A DNA stretch of 64,000 nt from Bog-159 sp035308525. Lineage in GTDB: Bacteria; Acidobacteriota; Terriglobia; Bryobacterales; Bryobacteraceae. Both the position numbers and the translations under genes were made by a program. The notes below the pieces were generated by a model, which was not told the origin of the DNA, made no database searches, and saw only the letters and a program-made list of their open reading frames with translations. The DNA is taken from positions 50,436 through 114,435 of the forward strand of contig DATGGM010000171.1 of assembly GCA_035308525.1 (NCBI GenBank), written 5' to 3'. Below, one piece after another: positions 1 through 8,492 of the stretch (the stretch's first letter is position 1; every line of letters starts with the position of its first letter).

Positions 1-139
1 CACCGCTTGTCGCGCGGCGGCCAACCGCTGGCCCGCGGCGAGCATGATCTCAGTCGCGTGCGCCAGAGCAAGGCAGGCCTCTATCTCCGCGCGGACGGTG
101 GTCTCCGCGGCTTCGGGTTCCGGAGGGAACAGCAAGGCG
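1..139 (-). CDS. Possible partial coding frame running off the left edge
   Basis: On the minus strand a frame without stops runs from within the preceding gene to the window edge. From a possible TTG start near 139 it reads as an Ala/Glu-rich helical stretch (for example EIEACLALAHATEIMLAAGQ). The composition resembles the helical part of a TolC-type protein, but no domain can be established from about 45 residues. It lies just downstream of the Spy-like gene on the same strand. It may be a real gene, a remnant or chance. Confidence 0.25.
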
Positions 140-152
140 ACCCCTGGTTCTG

Positions 153-599
153 CTATTGGCTGACTTCCCCCGAACCAGCCCGGGCATGCCCCCGCATTCC
201 AGTGCGGCGCTGACTCTCCATCTGGTCCAGCTTGGTGCGCTGCTCCGGCGTGAGAATCTGATAGAACGCGGCCCGCGTTTTCGACTGTGCCACGGTCAAC
301 TGGGCTGTGAGGTTGCCGATGGTGGACCCAAGTTGCTCCATGCTCACGGTGTTGTTGCTCCGCACCGCGTCGTTCAGCGCCTGGTGCGCGGTTCTCAGAC
401 TCGCGTGCAGAGACTTCTCGGCGGCGGCGCCACTGGAGAAGATCGTAGTGGCCTGCGACTGCTGCTCCGCGGTCAGGCTCAACCGTGCGGTCATTAACCC
501 GACATGATTCTGCGCGCCGTGCGCGCCGCCTGGGCCCTGGGCCATAATTCCGGCCGCCAGAGCGCATGACAAAAAGAAAGCACTTAGTGTGTTCTTCAC
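153..599 (-). CDS. Spy/CpxP-like periplasmic refolding chaperone
   Basis: The 148-residue product is a small exported helical protein of the Spy/CpxP/LTXXQ type, a family of periplasmic ATP-independent chaperones and metal-stress sensors. A signal peptide occupies about residues 1-20 (hydrophobic core SAFFLSCALAAGIMA). Two LTxxQ-type motifs are visible, LTAEQQ near residue 42 and LTPEQR near residue 117, joined by predicted amphipathic helices; this two-motif arrangement is the family signature. The start is GTG at 599. It has either a weak GAGG about 8-9 nt upstream or, more strikingly, a TAATCT -10-like hexamer 6 nt upstream. No two-component partner is adjacent. The family call is good; the specific stress is unknown. 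Confidence 0.8.
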   Translation of the reverse strand: MKNTLSAFFLSCALAAGIMAQGPGGAHGAQNHVGLMTARLSLTAEQQSQATTIFSSGAAAEKSLHASLRTAHQALNDAVRSNNTVSMEQLGSTIGNLTAQLTVAQSKTRAAFYQILTPEQRTKLDQMESQRRTGMRGHARAGSGEVSQ

Positions 600-605
600 G
601 TTTGC

Positions 606-611
606 AGATTA
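606..611 (-). promoter_or_regulatory. -10-like hexamer for the Spy-like gene
   Basis: TAATCT lies 6 nt upstream of the GTG start, compatible with a leaderless or near-leaderless transcript. It overlaps a weak Shine-Dalgarno candidate, so the two readings compete. Confidence 0.35.
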
Positions 612-688
612 CCTCTGCAACGGGAAACGCCCGCAGGCGCGCTTGCGTTACGGTTTTGTTGTTAAGGCTTCGTAAAATCAGGCGGATA

Positions 689-1642
689 TCAGCGCTTCCC
701 ATATTCCGGATACCAACGCAGACCCACAAACGCGCCCGGGTAAGTCGCTTGCACGAACTCCACCTTTTCCGGAGAAGTCTTGAAATGGAAAGCCTTCACG
801 CCGCCCTGGATCTCGAACTTGCCAAACCGGTAGTTCAATGAGGCCTCCGTATCCCAGATGGTGGCGCGATGCGGAAAAGCGAATCCGGACGCACGGGCCT
901 CGAACCGGAAATTGTGGCTGATGAGATAGTCGGCGCCCAGGCCGAAGCTGGGATAGATGAACCAATCCTTGCCATACGCGCTGACAATGATGGGAGCTCC
1001 CGAAGCGTCGGTTTGGCCGTGCCGCAGCGGCGCGTCAAAGGATGACGCGATGTTGGTGTACTGCACCTCCCACAGCGTCTTGATGTGAAATTTGGAGTCC
1101 TTCACGGGGAAAGGCCATGACAGGTAATCGAACGACGCCTTGACGTTTTGCATGACGTAGTGGACAGCCAGATAATCGCCCTGGTTGTAACTGGTGCCGT
1201 AGATGATCGAAGCAGCCGGCAGCGTGGGATTCCCGTTGCCTTGAATCCGGAAGTAGGAAATGCGGAGCGCATTGTGCTTGCCCACCGGGATACTGATGAT
1301 TCCGGCGGGCGCCGGCCGCGGTTTGCCTAGATAATCCACGCTGCTGGGCTCGCCGTTTCCGTTGCCATGTCCCGTTCCCATAGAGGGGTGTCCATAACCC
1401 AGCCAGTACTGCGCCGTAATGGAGATCCCGTCGCCCGCATAGAAATCGCCGGCCGTCACCACCTGGGGAGGCGCGGGCGGAGGGGACGGTTGTCCGGCGG
1501 GCGCCGGCTGTTGGGTGGTAGTCTGCTGCTGCGCGGCGGGCTGCTGCGCGGCGGGCTGCTGCGCGGCGGCCGGCTGTCCGTGGAGGACAAAACCGAGGCA
1601 CACACCGGCAATCCAGGCAGCCGTTTTTAAGGCATTCCGCAT
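689..1642 (-). CDS. Outer-membrane beta-barrel protein with Gln/Ala/Pro-rich linker
   Basis: The likely start is the ATG at 1642, giving 317 residues and a clean signal peptide (core AAWIAGVCLGFVLHG). An upstream in-frame extension to 1741 lacks a signal peptide and is not preferred. After cleavage comes a low-complexity linker of repeated QPAAQ-type units, then a Pro-rich stretch. The rest alternates aromatic and polar residues as in transmembrane beta strands and ends in a short aromatic C-terminal segment (FVGLRWYPEYGKR). I do not recognise a named family; an outer-membrane barrel of 12 or fewer strands is the best description. It sits 95 nt downstream of the Tat/Gly-rich gene on the same strand and may be cotranscribed with it. 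Confidence 0.6.
   Translation of the reverse strand: MRNALKTAAWIAGVCLGFVLHGQPAAAQQPAAQQPAAQQQTTTQQPAPAGQPSPPPAPPQVVTAGDFYAGDGISITAQYWLGYGHPSMGTGHGNGNGEPSSVDYLGKPRPAPAGIISIPVGKHNALRISYFRIQGNGNPTLPAASIIYGTSYNQGDYLAVHYVMQNVKASFDYLSWPFPVKDSKFHIKTLWEVQYTNIASSFDAPLRHGQTDASGAPIIVSAYGKDWFIYPSFGLGADYLISHNFRFEARASGFAFPHRATIWDTEASLNYRFGKFEIQGGVKAFHFKTSPEKVEFVQATYPGAFVGLRWYPEYGKR
1526..1570 (-). repeat. Three tandem 15-bp units in the QPAAQ linker
   Basis: Three head-to-tail copies of a 15-bp unit (ctgctgcgcggcggg on the plus strand, the last with one change) encode the repeated Gln-Pro-Ala-Ala-Gln linker of the beta-barrel gene. The unit length keeps frame, so copy number could change without breaking the gene. 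Confidence 0.8.
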
Positions 1643-1737
1643 CGAGTATAAGCTCCGAAAACCCCGCCCTAACCGGCAGGGCTGAAAACTGGCAACTGCA
1701 ATAACGGCGGGTTGGCTGGCGCGAATCCGCATCCGTT

Positions 1738-2547
1738 TCAAAGCGCCAGTTCTTTATGATACATCATGTCCTTCAGATTGAATTTGGTCTTGACCGGGAG
1801 TTGGCCCAGTTCCGTGGTGAAGGTGACTTCCCGATCGTCTTCGGTCAGCGGCACCACGTCGCGTGGAAAACCGAACAACAGCGTGGGAGGGCCGGAGCTG
1901 GTGATCGCGCCTTTCTTGACCGCGCTGGGCTGCGCCGGCGCCTTTCCCTTAGGTTCCAGATAGGTCAGGTTCTTGATGCGATCGAGCAACTCGTCGGTCA
2001 GTCCCTGCGACACCGTGGTGCCCGAGTCGCCGTCGTCGGAGTGCTGGCGGCCCTGCCGCAGAATCGGTACACCGCTGACGCTGATGACGTAGGCGTTGGC
2101 GAACTCCTCGGGCAGCGGATTTTTCAGGGCCTCCACTATGGGCTTGGCGCTTTCCCAGCGCACCGTAGCCTTATAGGATATGGGCATCGGTCCGCCTTGA
2201 CCGCCGCCGCGCCTGCCGCCGCCCATTCCCCGGCCGCCGCCACCCATGCCGCCGCCGCCAGGGTACCCGCCACCGCCGGCAGGATAACCACCGCCGCCGC
2301 CGACCCCGGGATCCCCCGGCGAGGCGCCTCCGTAGGGCCGGCTCATGGCCGCCGACGAAGCCGTCACCTCTTTGGCCCACGGCGATTTTGTCAGCAGCTT
2401 ATCGATCTCTTCGCTGGACCACTCCGCCGGCTCTTTCTTGTTCCAGAAGTCCGAGTTGCCGGCATACAGCCGGAACCAGGGTTGTGCGCTCGCTCCGGCC
2501 GCGACCATCAGCAGCCCGCGGCGCGTGAAACCGTAAGTCTCAGACAT
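1738..2547 (-). CDS. Tat-exported protein with Gly-rich linker, unknown function
   Basis: The 269-residue product begins with a twin-arginine type leader (TRRGLLMVAAGASA, residues 8-21), so it is probably folded before export. After the leader comes a conserved-looking Trp-rich segment, DFWNKKEPAEWSSEEIDKLL and then TKSPWAKEV. Such segments recur in acidobacterial exported proteins, sometimes beside GWxTD domains. Residues about 72-118 form a Gly/Tyr/Pro low-complexity linker. The C-terminal half (about 125-269) is a compact domain I cannot name. A TAGGAT hexamer 6 nt upstream of the ATG doubles as a weak Shine-Dalgarno. The protein may lie in an operon with the barrel protein downstream. Confidence 0.55.
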   Translation of the reverse strand: MSETYGFTRRGLLMVAAGASAQPWFRLYAGNSDFWNKKEPAEWSSEEIDKLLTKSPWAKEVTASSAAMSRPYGGASPGDPGVGGGGGYPAGGGGYPGGGGMGGGGRGMGGGRRGGGQGGPMPISYKATVRWESAKPIVEALKNPLPEEFANAYVISVSGVPILRQGRQHSDDGDSGTTVSQGLTDELLDRIKNLTYLEPKGKAPAQPSAVKKGAITSSGPPTLLFGFPRDVVPLTEDDREVTFTTELGQLPVKTKFNLKDMMYHKELAL

Positions 2548-2553
2548 AGTCTT

Positions 2554-2559
2554 ATCCTA
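2554..2559 (-). promoter_or_regulatory. -10-like hexamer for the Tat/Gly-rich gene
   Basis: TAGGAT ends 6 nt before the ATG. The same bases contain AGGA, so this could also be the ribosome binding site. Confidence 0.3.
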
Positions 2560-2624
2560 ATTAGCTTGAGACGTTAGAAAGGGCGCGTAAGGTTGCAGTG
2601 GAAATTCCGCCACTTTCTGCGAGA

Positions 2625-3026
2625 ATGAGGATGATGCGGTATGCAATCCTCTCCCCTGCTTTGCTGATACTCCTGCTGCCGGCGCTCTCTCCTGCGCAGT
2701 TTGCCCCCCGCCGCCGCGGGCCGGTCTCCGCCTCCGCGAACTCCGGCCCTTATAACGGGCCCGCGGTTACCTTCAACGGAACCGTAAAGTCCCTGACTAA
2801 AAAGGAGCTCATCGTCGAGCTGGATCCCTCCGACCCCGCGGCGGAGCAACAGAGCATCACCTTCCGCCTCTCGAAGAAAACTAAATTCCTGAAGGACGAT
2901 AAAGAGATCAAGCCGGCGGACATCCTGGTGGGAGCGCGCATCGCCGTGGATGCTACGCGCGACGGCGATCAGAAACTGTCGGCGCTCAATGTGATGGCCG
3001 CGCCGGCCGCGCAGGCTGCCAAGTAA
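2625..3026 (+). CDS. Small exported protein with DUF5666/OB-like domain
   Basis: The product is about 133 residues from the Met at 2625; nearby Mets at 2631 and 2634 and an upstream in-frame ATG at 2598 are alternatives. The start was chosen because it puts two basic residues directly before the hydrophobic signal (YAILSPALLILLLPALSPA). The mature part has the pattern VTFNGTVKSLTKKELIVEL...KTKFLKDDKEIKPADILVGARIAVDA. This resembles the small beta-barrel DUF5666-type domains found in exported bacterial proteins, where a short cargo loop sits between strands. The gene converges with rsmI, with only 8 bp between the stops. Its function is not known. Confidence 0.6.
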   Translation: MRMMRYAILSPALLILLLPALSPAQFAPRRRGPVSASANSGPYNGPAVTFNGTVKSLTKKELIVELDPSDPAAEQQSITFRLSKKTKFLKDDKEIKPADILVGARIAVDATRDGDQKLSALNVMAAPAAQAAK

Positions 3027-3034
3027 TCTTCCGG

Positions 3035-3886
3035 CTACCCGCGCTTCAGCTTCTCCAGTTCGGCATAGACTTCGCGCTTCGGCCACCCTCTACGATGCGC
3101 CACTGTCTTGATGGCCTCCATGCGGGACATACCCCGCGCCATACAAACCTCCACGGCTTCCGCCACGGGGGTATCGTCCACGGCCGCGGCCGGCCGCTTG
3201 CCGATTAACAGGGTAATCTCGCCTTTCACCGATTCGCGGGCCGCCAACACAGCGCGGACCTCGGCCGCCGGGCCGCGCAGAAACTCCTCATGCACTTTGG
3301 TCAGTTCTCGCGCCACCACCACCGGCCGTTCGCCCATAGTCTGCTCGACCCCCGCCAGCGTCTCCACGATGCGGTGCGGCGCATCATAAAAGATCAACGT
3401 GCACGGCTCGTCGGCGAGCGCTTCGAGCACGCGCAGCCGCTGACCGGATTTGGCCGGCAGGAAGCCGCCAAAATGAAAGCTGTCGGTCGCCAGGCCGGAT
3501 GCCGCCAGCGCGGTGACCAGCGCGGACGCCCCCGGCACCGCCTCCACCCGTATGCCCTGCTCCACCGCCGCGCGCACCAGCCGGTAGCCCGGGTCGCAGA
3601 TCAGCGGCATGCCGGCATCGGACACCAGCGCCACCCTGGCCCCCGCCAGCAGCTTTTCAATCAACTCCAGGCTGCGCCCGGTTTCGTTGTGTTCGTGATA
3701 GCTCACCGTGGGCTTGCTGATTTCGTAATGGTCCAGTAGCTTGCGGGTCTGGCGCGTGTCCTCGCACGCGATCAGGTCCGCCTCCCGCAGCACGCGCGCC
3801 GCGCGATAGGTCATGTCTTCCAGGTTGCCGATCGGCGTGCCCACCAGGTACAGAGTTCCGCGCGGCGTGTGCGGGGCTCCCGTCAC
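3035..3886 (-). CDS. rsmI: 16S rRNA (cytidine1402-2'-O)-methyltransferase RsmI
   Basis: RsmI transfers a methyl group from S-adenosylmethionine to the 2'-hydroxyl of C1402 in the 16S rRNA decoding centre. The 283-residue length is typical. The N-terminus carries the signature GTLYLVGTPIGNLEDMT, and further motifs ACEDTRQTRKLL, YHEHNE and SDAGMPLICDPG follow the order of the tetrapyrrole-methylase fold. The C-terminal helical region with RGMSRMEAIKTVA and KREVYAEL is also family-typical. The GTG start overlaps the stop of the upstream coiled-coil gene by four bases (GTGA), indicating translational coupling at the end of a long minus-strand operon. Confidence 0.95.
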   Translation of the reverse strand: MTGAPHTPRGTLYLVGTPIGNLEDMTYRAARVLREADLIACEDTRQTRKLLDHYEISKPTVSYHEHNETGRSLELIEKLLAGARVALVSDAGMPLICDPGYRLVRAAVEQGIRVEAVPGASALVTALAASGLATDSFHFGGFLPAKSGQRLRVLEALADEPCTLIFYDAPHRIVETLAGVEQTMGERPVVVARELTKVHEEFLRGPAAEVRAVLAARESVKGEITLLIGKRPAAAVDDTPVAEAVEVCMARGMSRMEAIKTVAHRRGWPKREVYAELEKLKRG

Positions 3887-4695
3887 TTGCCGGCCATCTT
3901 CTTCTGGATCAGGCGGGCTTGCGCATCTAAACTGTTCAACTGGCGCAAGTCTTCCTCGGCCATGGCAATGGCATCCTGGATGCGCGCCAGGTCGGCGCTG
4001 CCCGCGGCGGGCGCGTCGGTGCGCTGCGCCTGCAGCACTCCGGACATGGACCGGTATTGCTCGGTAATCTGCTTGTAGCGCCGCAGGATGCTGTTCAGGT
4101 AGGCCTCGCGGCGCTGGTGGATATCCTGCAACTCAGCGGCAAACTGCTGGAGCTGCGCGATCTTCTGTACGTCGCCGCCGCTCTGGTCCCGCAGTTTTTG
4201 ATAAGTAATCTCCACCTGCGTCACGCGGTCGCGGCTGCTCTTCAACTCCTTCTGCAACGCATCCACCGCCTGGTTGGCGGTGGACAGGCTCTCCTTCAGA
4301 TCGCTTTCCGACGCGGCCAGCCGCTTGTTCTCCACCCGTAGATTGCGGAGCTGCGCCTCCGCCTCGTCCGCGCGGGCCTCCAGGCGCGCGATGGAAACGT
4401 TGGCATCCCCGAGCGAAAGCTTCAGCCGCTGAATGGCGATGGCGTCTTCCGGATTCATGGAGGGGCGCGCCGCGCGGGGGGCGGCGGGGATCTCCGTCGC
4501 GGGCGCCGGCGCGCTGGCCGCGGAACCCGGCGGCGCGGCGCGCGTGAGATCGTTCACCTGCCGCCGCAGCTGCTCGTTCTGATGCGTCGCTGCCGCGATC
4601 TGATTGGCCTGCCGCCGGACGACGCTCTCCCGCCATACCGCCACCGCGGCGGCCGCCAGCAGGATGACCAATATGCCCCAACGTTTCACTGCCAC
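3883..4695 (-). CDS. Membrane-anchored coiled-coil protein, unknown function
   Basis: The 270-residue product has one N-terminal membrane segment (about residues 7-21, ILVILLAAAAVAVW). A short Pro/Ala-rich spacer follows (about 55-75), then a long heptad-rich region (about 85-200, with ARLEARADEAEAQLRNLRVE and VDALQKELKSSRDRVTQVEI), then two shorter helical segments. This is the architecture of an inner-membrane protein whose coiled coil projects into the periplasm. There is no enzymatic motif. The start is GTG at 4695; a second GTG at 4689 is possible. It lies 4 bp downstream of the VWA gene and overlaps rsmI, so it belongs to the same operon. Coiled-coil anchors beside VWA proteins suggest a scaffold role, but that is inference. 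Confidence 0.6.
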   Translation of the reverse strand: MAVKRWGILVILLAAAAVAVWRESVVRRQANQIAAATHQNEQLRRQVNDLTRAAPPGSAASAPAPATEIPAAPRAARPSMNPEDAIAIQRLKLSLGDANVSIARLEARADEAEAQLRNLRVENKRLAASESDLKESLSTANQAVDALQKELKSSRDRVTQVEITYQKLRDQSGGDVQKIAQLQQFAAELQDIHQRREAYLNSILRRYKQITEQYRSMSGVLQAQRTDAPAAGSADLARIQDAIAMAEEDLRQLNSLDAQARLIQKKMAGK

Positions 4696-4699
4696 CGTA

Positions 4700-5635
4700 T
4701 TATCTCTCTTTCACCACAAAACGGGTGCGATAGGTCAGGCTGCCTTTCTCTCCCGCATCCAGTTGCACCTGCAAGCTCTTCGGCGCGTGCTCGGGCAACG
4801 CCACCGCCACGCTGTAGGAAGACGTGATCTGCGCCAGCGCGCGATCGATGGCTTCTGCGATCTCTTCACTCGACCGGCAGAAGATGGCGCTGCCGCCGGT
4901 CACCTCCGCCAGTTGCTTCAACCCGTTCTGATAGGCCTCGCCCAATCGGTCGCTGCGAGCCCTCAGGTGCACCACGAACAGCGGCGCCTGCCGCTCCGCC
5001 AGTACCCCCGCAACCTTCGAGATCTTGTCTTGAATTAATGCCTCGGGAAAGCGGCGGCTCAAATCGTGCGTGTCACTCGAGTTGATGACCGGGTTGGTGA
5101 AATCCTCGCGGTAGTTCTCCACGTCGCTGTCGGTCAAATACAGCACGGCCACGCGCACGTTGCTCTTGGCCAGAATCGCATCGGCCAGGTTGGTCACGGT
5201 TTCCACGGTGTCCAGCAGCCCGGCCTTGCCGCTCACAGGCAGGTCGTGCACGGCGGCCACCGCCGGCGCGCGATCCACGCCTGGGTCCGCCAGCACCTTG
5301 GGCCCGTCCTGCGCGCGCATGACCGCCACGGTTGCGCGCGGCGGCAGTTTCTCGATATCTGCCGCCAGGGCTTCCTTGGCCGGCTCCGCCAGCGACAGAT
5401 CGCCGGCCAGATCGAGCACCACCACCAGCAAAAGGTCGTCGTCTGGGCCCTTCACGTCCACCACCCGCGAGGCCGTTCCTCCCAGCGTGGCTCTGAGATC
5501 CTTGGCGGCTAGCGGAGGCGCGTCCTTGTCGCCTGCCCACACGGCGACCTTGAGGATTGAGTTGGTGAGCTTAGGGGGAGTAGCGGCCAGCGCCGCGATC
5601 AACATCAACACCGGCAGCAGCCAGCGCGCATTCAT
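4700..5635 (-). CDS. VWA-like exported protein of the acidobacterial TIGR03436 type
   Basis: The 311-residue product has a signal peptide (LLPVLMLIAALAATP) and a fold pattern matching von Willebrand factor A domains. These include VVDVKGPDDDLLLVVVLDLAGDLS, VAVLYLTDSDVENYREDF and LAERQAPLFVVHLRARSD. Residues after 250 match the C-terminal ISSSYSV-type strand common in acidobacterial VWA proteins (AQITSSYSVAVALPEHAP). The metal-ion-dependent adhesion site normally carries DxSxS after the first strand; here it reads DLAGDLS, so metal binding is doubtful. The ATG shares one base with the stop of the upstream barrel gene (TGATG), so translation is probably coupled. Extracytoplasmic protein-protein contact is the likely role. 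Confidence 0.7.
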   Translation of the reverse strand: MNARWLLPVLMLIAALAATPPKLTNSILKVAVWAGDKDAPPLAAKDLRATLGGTASRVVDVKGPDDDLLLVVVLDLAGDLSLAEPAKEALAADIEKLPPRATVAVMRAQDGPKVLADPGVDRAPAVAAVHDLPVSGKAGLLDTVETVTNLADAILAKSNVRVAVLYLTDSDVENYREDFTNPVINSSDTHDLSRRFPEALIQDKISKVAGVLAERQAPLFVVHLRARSDRLGEAYQNGLKQLAEVTGGSAIFCRSSEEIAEAIDRALAQITSSYSVAVALPEHAPKSLQVQLDAGEKGSLTYRTRFVVKER

Positions 5636-8448
5636 CAGAAGCTCAACCTCAGCCCCAATTGAATCACGCGGCCGCCCCGCGAGCCGATGATCTTCCCCGC
5701 ATTCACATTGGGCGTGGTGGCCGACCCGATGGTGTTATCCGGATCGTTCCAATTGGCGTGATTGATGAAATCGAAGGCCGCCGCGTTGAACTCCAGGGTA
5801 CGCTCCGCCGCCAAAGCGAAGCGCTTGTTCAACGACATATCCCAATTCTGCCAGCCGGGATTCAGCAGGCCGGCTTGCGTGCGCGATACGTCGCCGATCG
5901 TGAAATCCGGGGGTTGCACGAATGCCGCCGGGTTGTACCACAGCCCCGGGCCCTGGTTTGGGACGTGGGGGTCAACGCCGGGCACCGCGTCCACATGCAG
6001 CGCCTGCACCACGCCGCCTGTGTTGTTGAACAGCGGAGTCAGGTAAATGGGATCACCGCTGGCCACCGTCGCCATGCCGCTCACCGACCACCCGTCGATC
6101 ACGTACCGGCGCCAGTCCGGAAAACGCAGAAACGGCTTATTGCTGCCGATCGGCAGTTCGTAGGTGTACGTCAGATCCAGGTGCTCCGGACGATTGCCCG
6201 CGGTCACCGACCATTCGTCCTGCCGGTTGTAGAAATCCTGCGTGCCGTAGGGTCCCGAGTAGTCGTCCATCTGCTTGTTGAATTCGAAATACGCGCTCAG
6301 CGACAGCCCTTGCGACAGGCGCTTCTCCACTCTTACGTAGCCCGCGTCCCGCTGGTAGCGGCCCACCGGATACAGGCCGTACAAATTGAATCCCTGATAC
6401 TGCGGATAAGGCCGCAGCGATTGATTGAACGCCAGATCGTTTAACTGAATCCCGTACTTCAGGTCTTCGAGCGGGATGGCATTGGGATTGGCGGAGCCGT
6501 TGCCTACCAGCAGGTTCTTGCCCCCGGAGTAGGCCGCCCCCGCGGTGAGGATGGTCGATCCGGGCAGTTCCCTCTCTACCGACAGCGAAGCCGATTGATA
6601 TGTGGGCAGACGGTCCGACCTATCCATCAGATCGGCAATCGTATTATTTGCTGCGTCGGGCTTCAGGTCGGGGATGGGCATGGCCGGTGCAGGCATGCCA
6701 TTGCGCAACACCAGCGCCGGCTGCAACTGTGCGTCGGGCGAGAGAAACGTGGAATACAGGTTGAAGCCCTGTGTGCCAAACTGGCCCGAATAGATGGGAA
6801 TGCCCGAATAATTGCGCGCGAAGGACGCCCGCACCACGGTCTTGGCGTCATTCCGCGGATTCCAGGCAATGCTCAGGCTGGGCGCCAGGCGCACCAGCGT
6901 GGGCTGGAATGCGCTGCCCAGGCCGTCTTGTCCCGCCACCACCAGCGCCCCCGCCAGGCCGTTCGCGGGATTGATGGCGCTCAGGTCCACGGTCGACTGC
7001 CGGTCGTATTTCTCCATGCGCGGTCGAAACATCTCCACAGTGAGCCCCAGACTGATGGTGAGGCCCTTCATCGCCTCATAGCGGTCGCGAAACGCCAGCG
7101 ATCCTTCCGAGCGCCTGAAATAGGAAGGCTGCGTATCGATGGTCTGCTCGGCGAAATACGGCATGCCGAGCAGGAAGCTGGCCAGCGCGTCGCCCGTATC
7201 CACGATCCCCGGCAGGCTGGTCAGCCCTTCGTTGAATGAAAGCAGGCCCGCCGGGTATTGCGGCCAGAAGCTGTTCACCTGCTGGCGCGTATACTGGCCA
7301 ACCACCCGCACCGTGTGCTGGCCGCGCTTGGTGGAGAGGCCGTCGGTCCACGTGTATACGTTGCGCGCGTTCCGCGAGAACGGATACGCCTGCCCCATGC
7401 TCAGGTAAGGGCCCAGCGCGACCTGCGGGAAGCCGTTCCCCTCAATTCCCGCCAGGCCTATCTGCGCCGCGTAATTGGTCTGATCCTGCGGGTCGCCGCT
7501 GGTCGACACATTGGAATTGGCTTCGAAGGTCAGCGTGTTGACGGTGCGCGCCGAGGCCGTGAACACGTATTCGAGCGATCCGCGGCGGGTTTGGAAATCG
7601 CGGTTGGAAGGCCCCGGATTGGCGGCCGAAGGAAACCACTGGGCGGCGCCCAGAGTGCCGTTCGAAAACGCCAGCTCCACCGTCACGCGATGCCGCTCCC
7701 GAATGGTTTGATCCAGCTTGCCGATCATGCCGTTGGCCGTGTTGGTCTCCGGTGAATCGATGAAGTAGTTATTGCGGAAAAATGGTCCGATGTCCGTGTT
7801 GGGCGCCGGATAGAACTTAAGCGCGTTGAGCGCCACCGGGTCCAGTTGGGATTTCGGAATGACGTTGCCCGGAAACGGATCGCGTTGGTATTGCAGGTTG
7901 GTCGTGGAGACCGGTTGCGTCGCATCGTAACCCGCATTGGGACTGGTGGTGCCCGGATCGTAAATCGGAAGTACGTTGCCGGCCGCATCCACCACGTCTG
8001 AATAATCGCCGCTGCGCTGCGCCATGGTGGGGATGGTCTGGAGATACGTGCGCGCAATGTCTTCGCGCACACCCTCATAAGAGATCGAGAAATACGTATT
8101 GCGCCCCTCGATCAGGTGCGGCAGCGCCAGCGGGCCGGCTACGTTGAACCCGAATTGATTGCGGCGCAACAGGCCTTTGTCGCCGCCGTTCTGGCGGATC
8201 TCGTGGGGCACCGCATCCAGCGCATCGTTGCGAAAATTCTCGAACAGGCGCCCGTGCCAGTCGCGCAAAGGACTGTGCCGGGCGGCCTTGGGCGGGCTGT
8301 CGGCGCGCAGGCCCAAATTGCGTGTTTGGGCCTTAAACTCCTCTATGGCGCTGCTCATCTCGGCGTCTGGAGGTGCCGGAGAGGGCTGCTGCCCTGCTGC
8401 CGCCACGGCGCACAGACACACCGCCAGAGCGTATTGGCGGAGCGGCAT
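5635..8448 (-). CDS. Oar-like TonB-receptor barrel lacking plug and carboxypeptidase-like domains
   Basis: The start is the ATG at 8448, giving 937 residues; an in-frame extension to 8649 is Arg/Gly/His-rich antisense sequence and was rejected. A signal peptide (LRQYALAVCLCAVAAAG) is followed by about 45 residues and then the usual post-plug segment (WHGRLFENFRNDALDAVP). After that come the family signatures RRNQFGFNVAGPLALPH and ISYEGVRED. Periplasmic turns and large loops continue to a terminal aromatic strand ending LRLSF. Acidobacterial relatives usually begin with a carboxypeptidase regulatory domain and TonB plug before this point; both appear absent. It is followed directly by the VWA gene (one-base overlap). 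It is probably an outer-membrane channel, transporter or adhesin, but TonB gating is doubtful. Confidence 0.75.
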   Translation of the reverse strand: MPLRQYALAVCLCAVAAAGQQPSPAPPDAEMSSAIEEFKAQTRNLGLRADSPPKAARHSPLRDWHGRLFENFRNDALDAVPHEIRQNGGDKGLLRRNQFGFNVAGPLALPHLIEGRNTYFSISYEGVREDIARTYLQTIPTMAQRSGDYSDVVDAAGNVLPIYDPGTTSPNAGYDATQPVSTTNLQYQRDPFPGNVIPKSQLDPVALNALKFYPAPNTDIGPFFRNNYFIDSPETNTANGMIGKLDQTIRERHRVTVELAFSNGTLGAAQWFPSAANPGPSNRDFQTRRGSLEYVFTASARTVNTLTFEANSNVSTSGDPQDQTNYAAQIGLAGIEGNGFPQVALGPYLSMGQAYPFSRNARNVYTWTDGLSTKRGQHTVRVVGQYTRQQVNSFWPQYPAGLLSFNEGLTSLPGIVDTGDALASFLLGMPYFAEQTIDTQPSYFRRSEGSLAFRDRYEAMKGLTISLGLTVEMFRPRMEKYDRQSTVDLSAINPANGLAGALVVAGQDGLGSAFQPTLVRLAPSLSIAWNPRNDAKTVVRASFARNYSGIPIYSGQFGTQGFNLYSTFLSPDAQLQPALVLRNGMPAPAMPIPDLKPDAANNTIADLMDRSDRLPTYQSASLSVERELPGSTILTAGAAYSGGKNLLVGNGSANPNAIPLEDLKYGIQLNDLAFNQSLRPYPQYQGFNLYGLYPVGRYQRDAGYVRVEKRLSQGLSLSAYFEFNKQMDDYSGPYGTQDFYNRQDEWSVTAGNRPEHLDLTYTYELPIGSNKPFLRFPDWRRYVIDGWSVSGMATVASGDPIYLTPLFNNTGGVVQALHVDAVPGVDPHVPNQGPGLWYNPAAFVQPPDFTIGDVSRTQAGLLNPGWQNWDMSLNKRFALAAERTLEFNAAAFDFINHANWNDPDNTIGSATTPNVNAGKIIGSRGGRVIQLGLRLSF

Positions 8449-8455
8449 ACGCCAT

Positions 8456-8461
8456 ATTTTA
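8456..8461 (-). promoter_or_regulatory. -10-like hexamer for the TonB-type barrel gene
   Basis: TAAAAT lies 7 nt upstream of the ATG at 8448, with no Shine-Dalgarno sequence between. It sits in the 44-bp gap after the histidine kinase gene and could be an internal promoter. Confidence 0.4.
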
Positions 8462-8492
8462 TCAAGCGGCGGCCGTGCGTCGCTTGGCCCCG

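Noticed and set aside
1526..1570. Possible CRISPR-like repeat
   Set aside because: Units are contiguous with no spacers and encode a protein linker; no other array-like repeats or cas genes are seen in the window.
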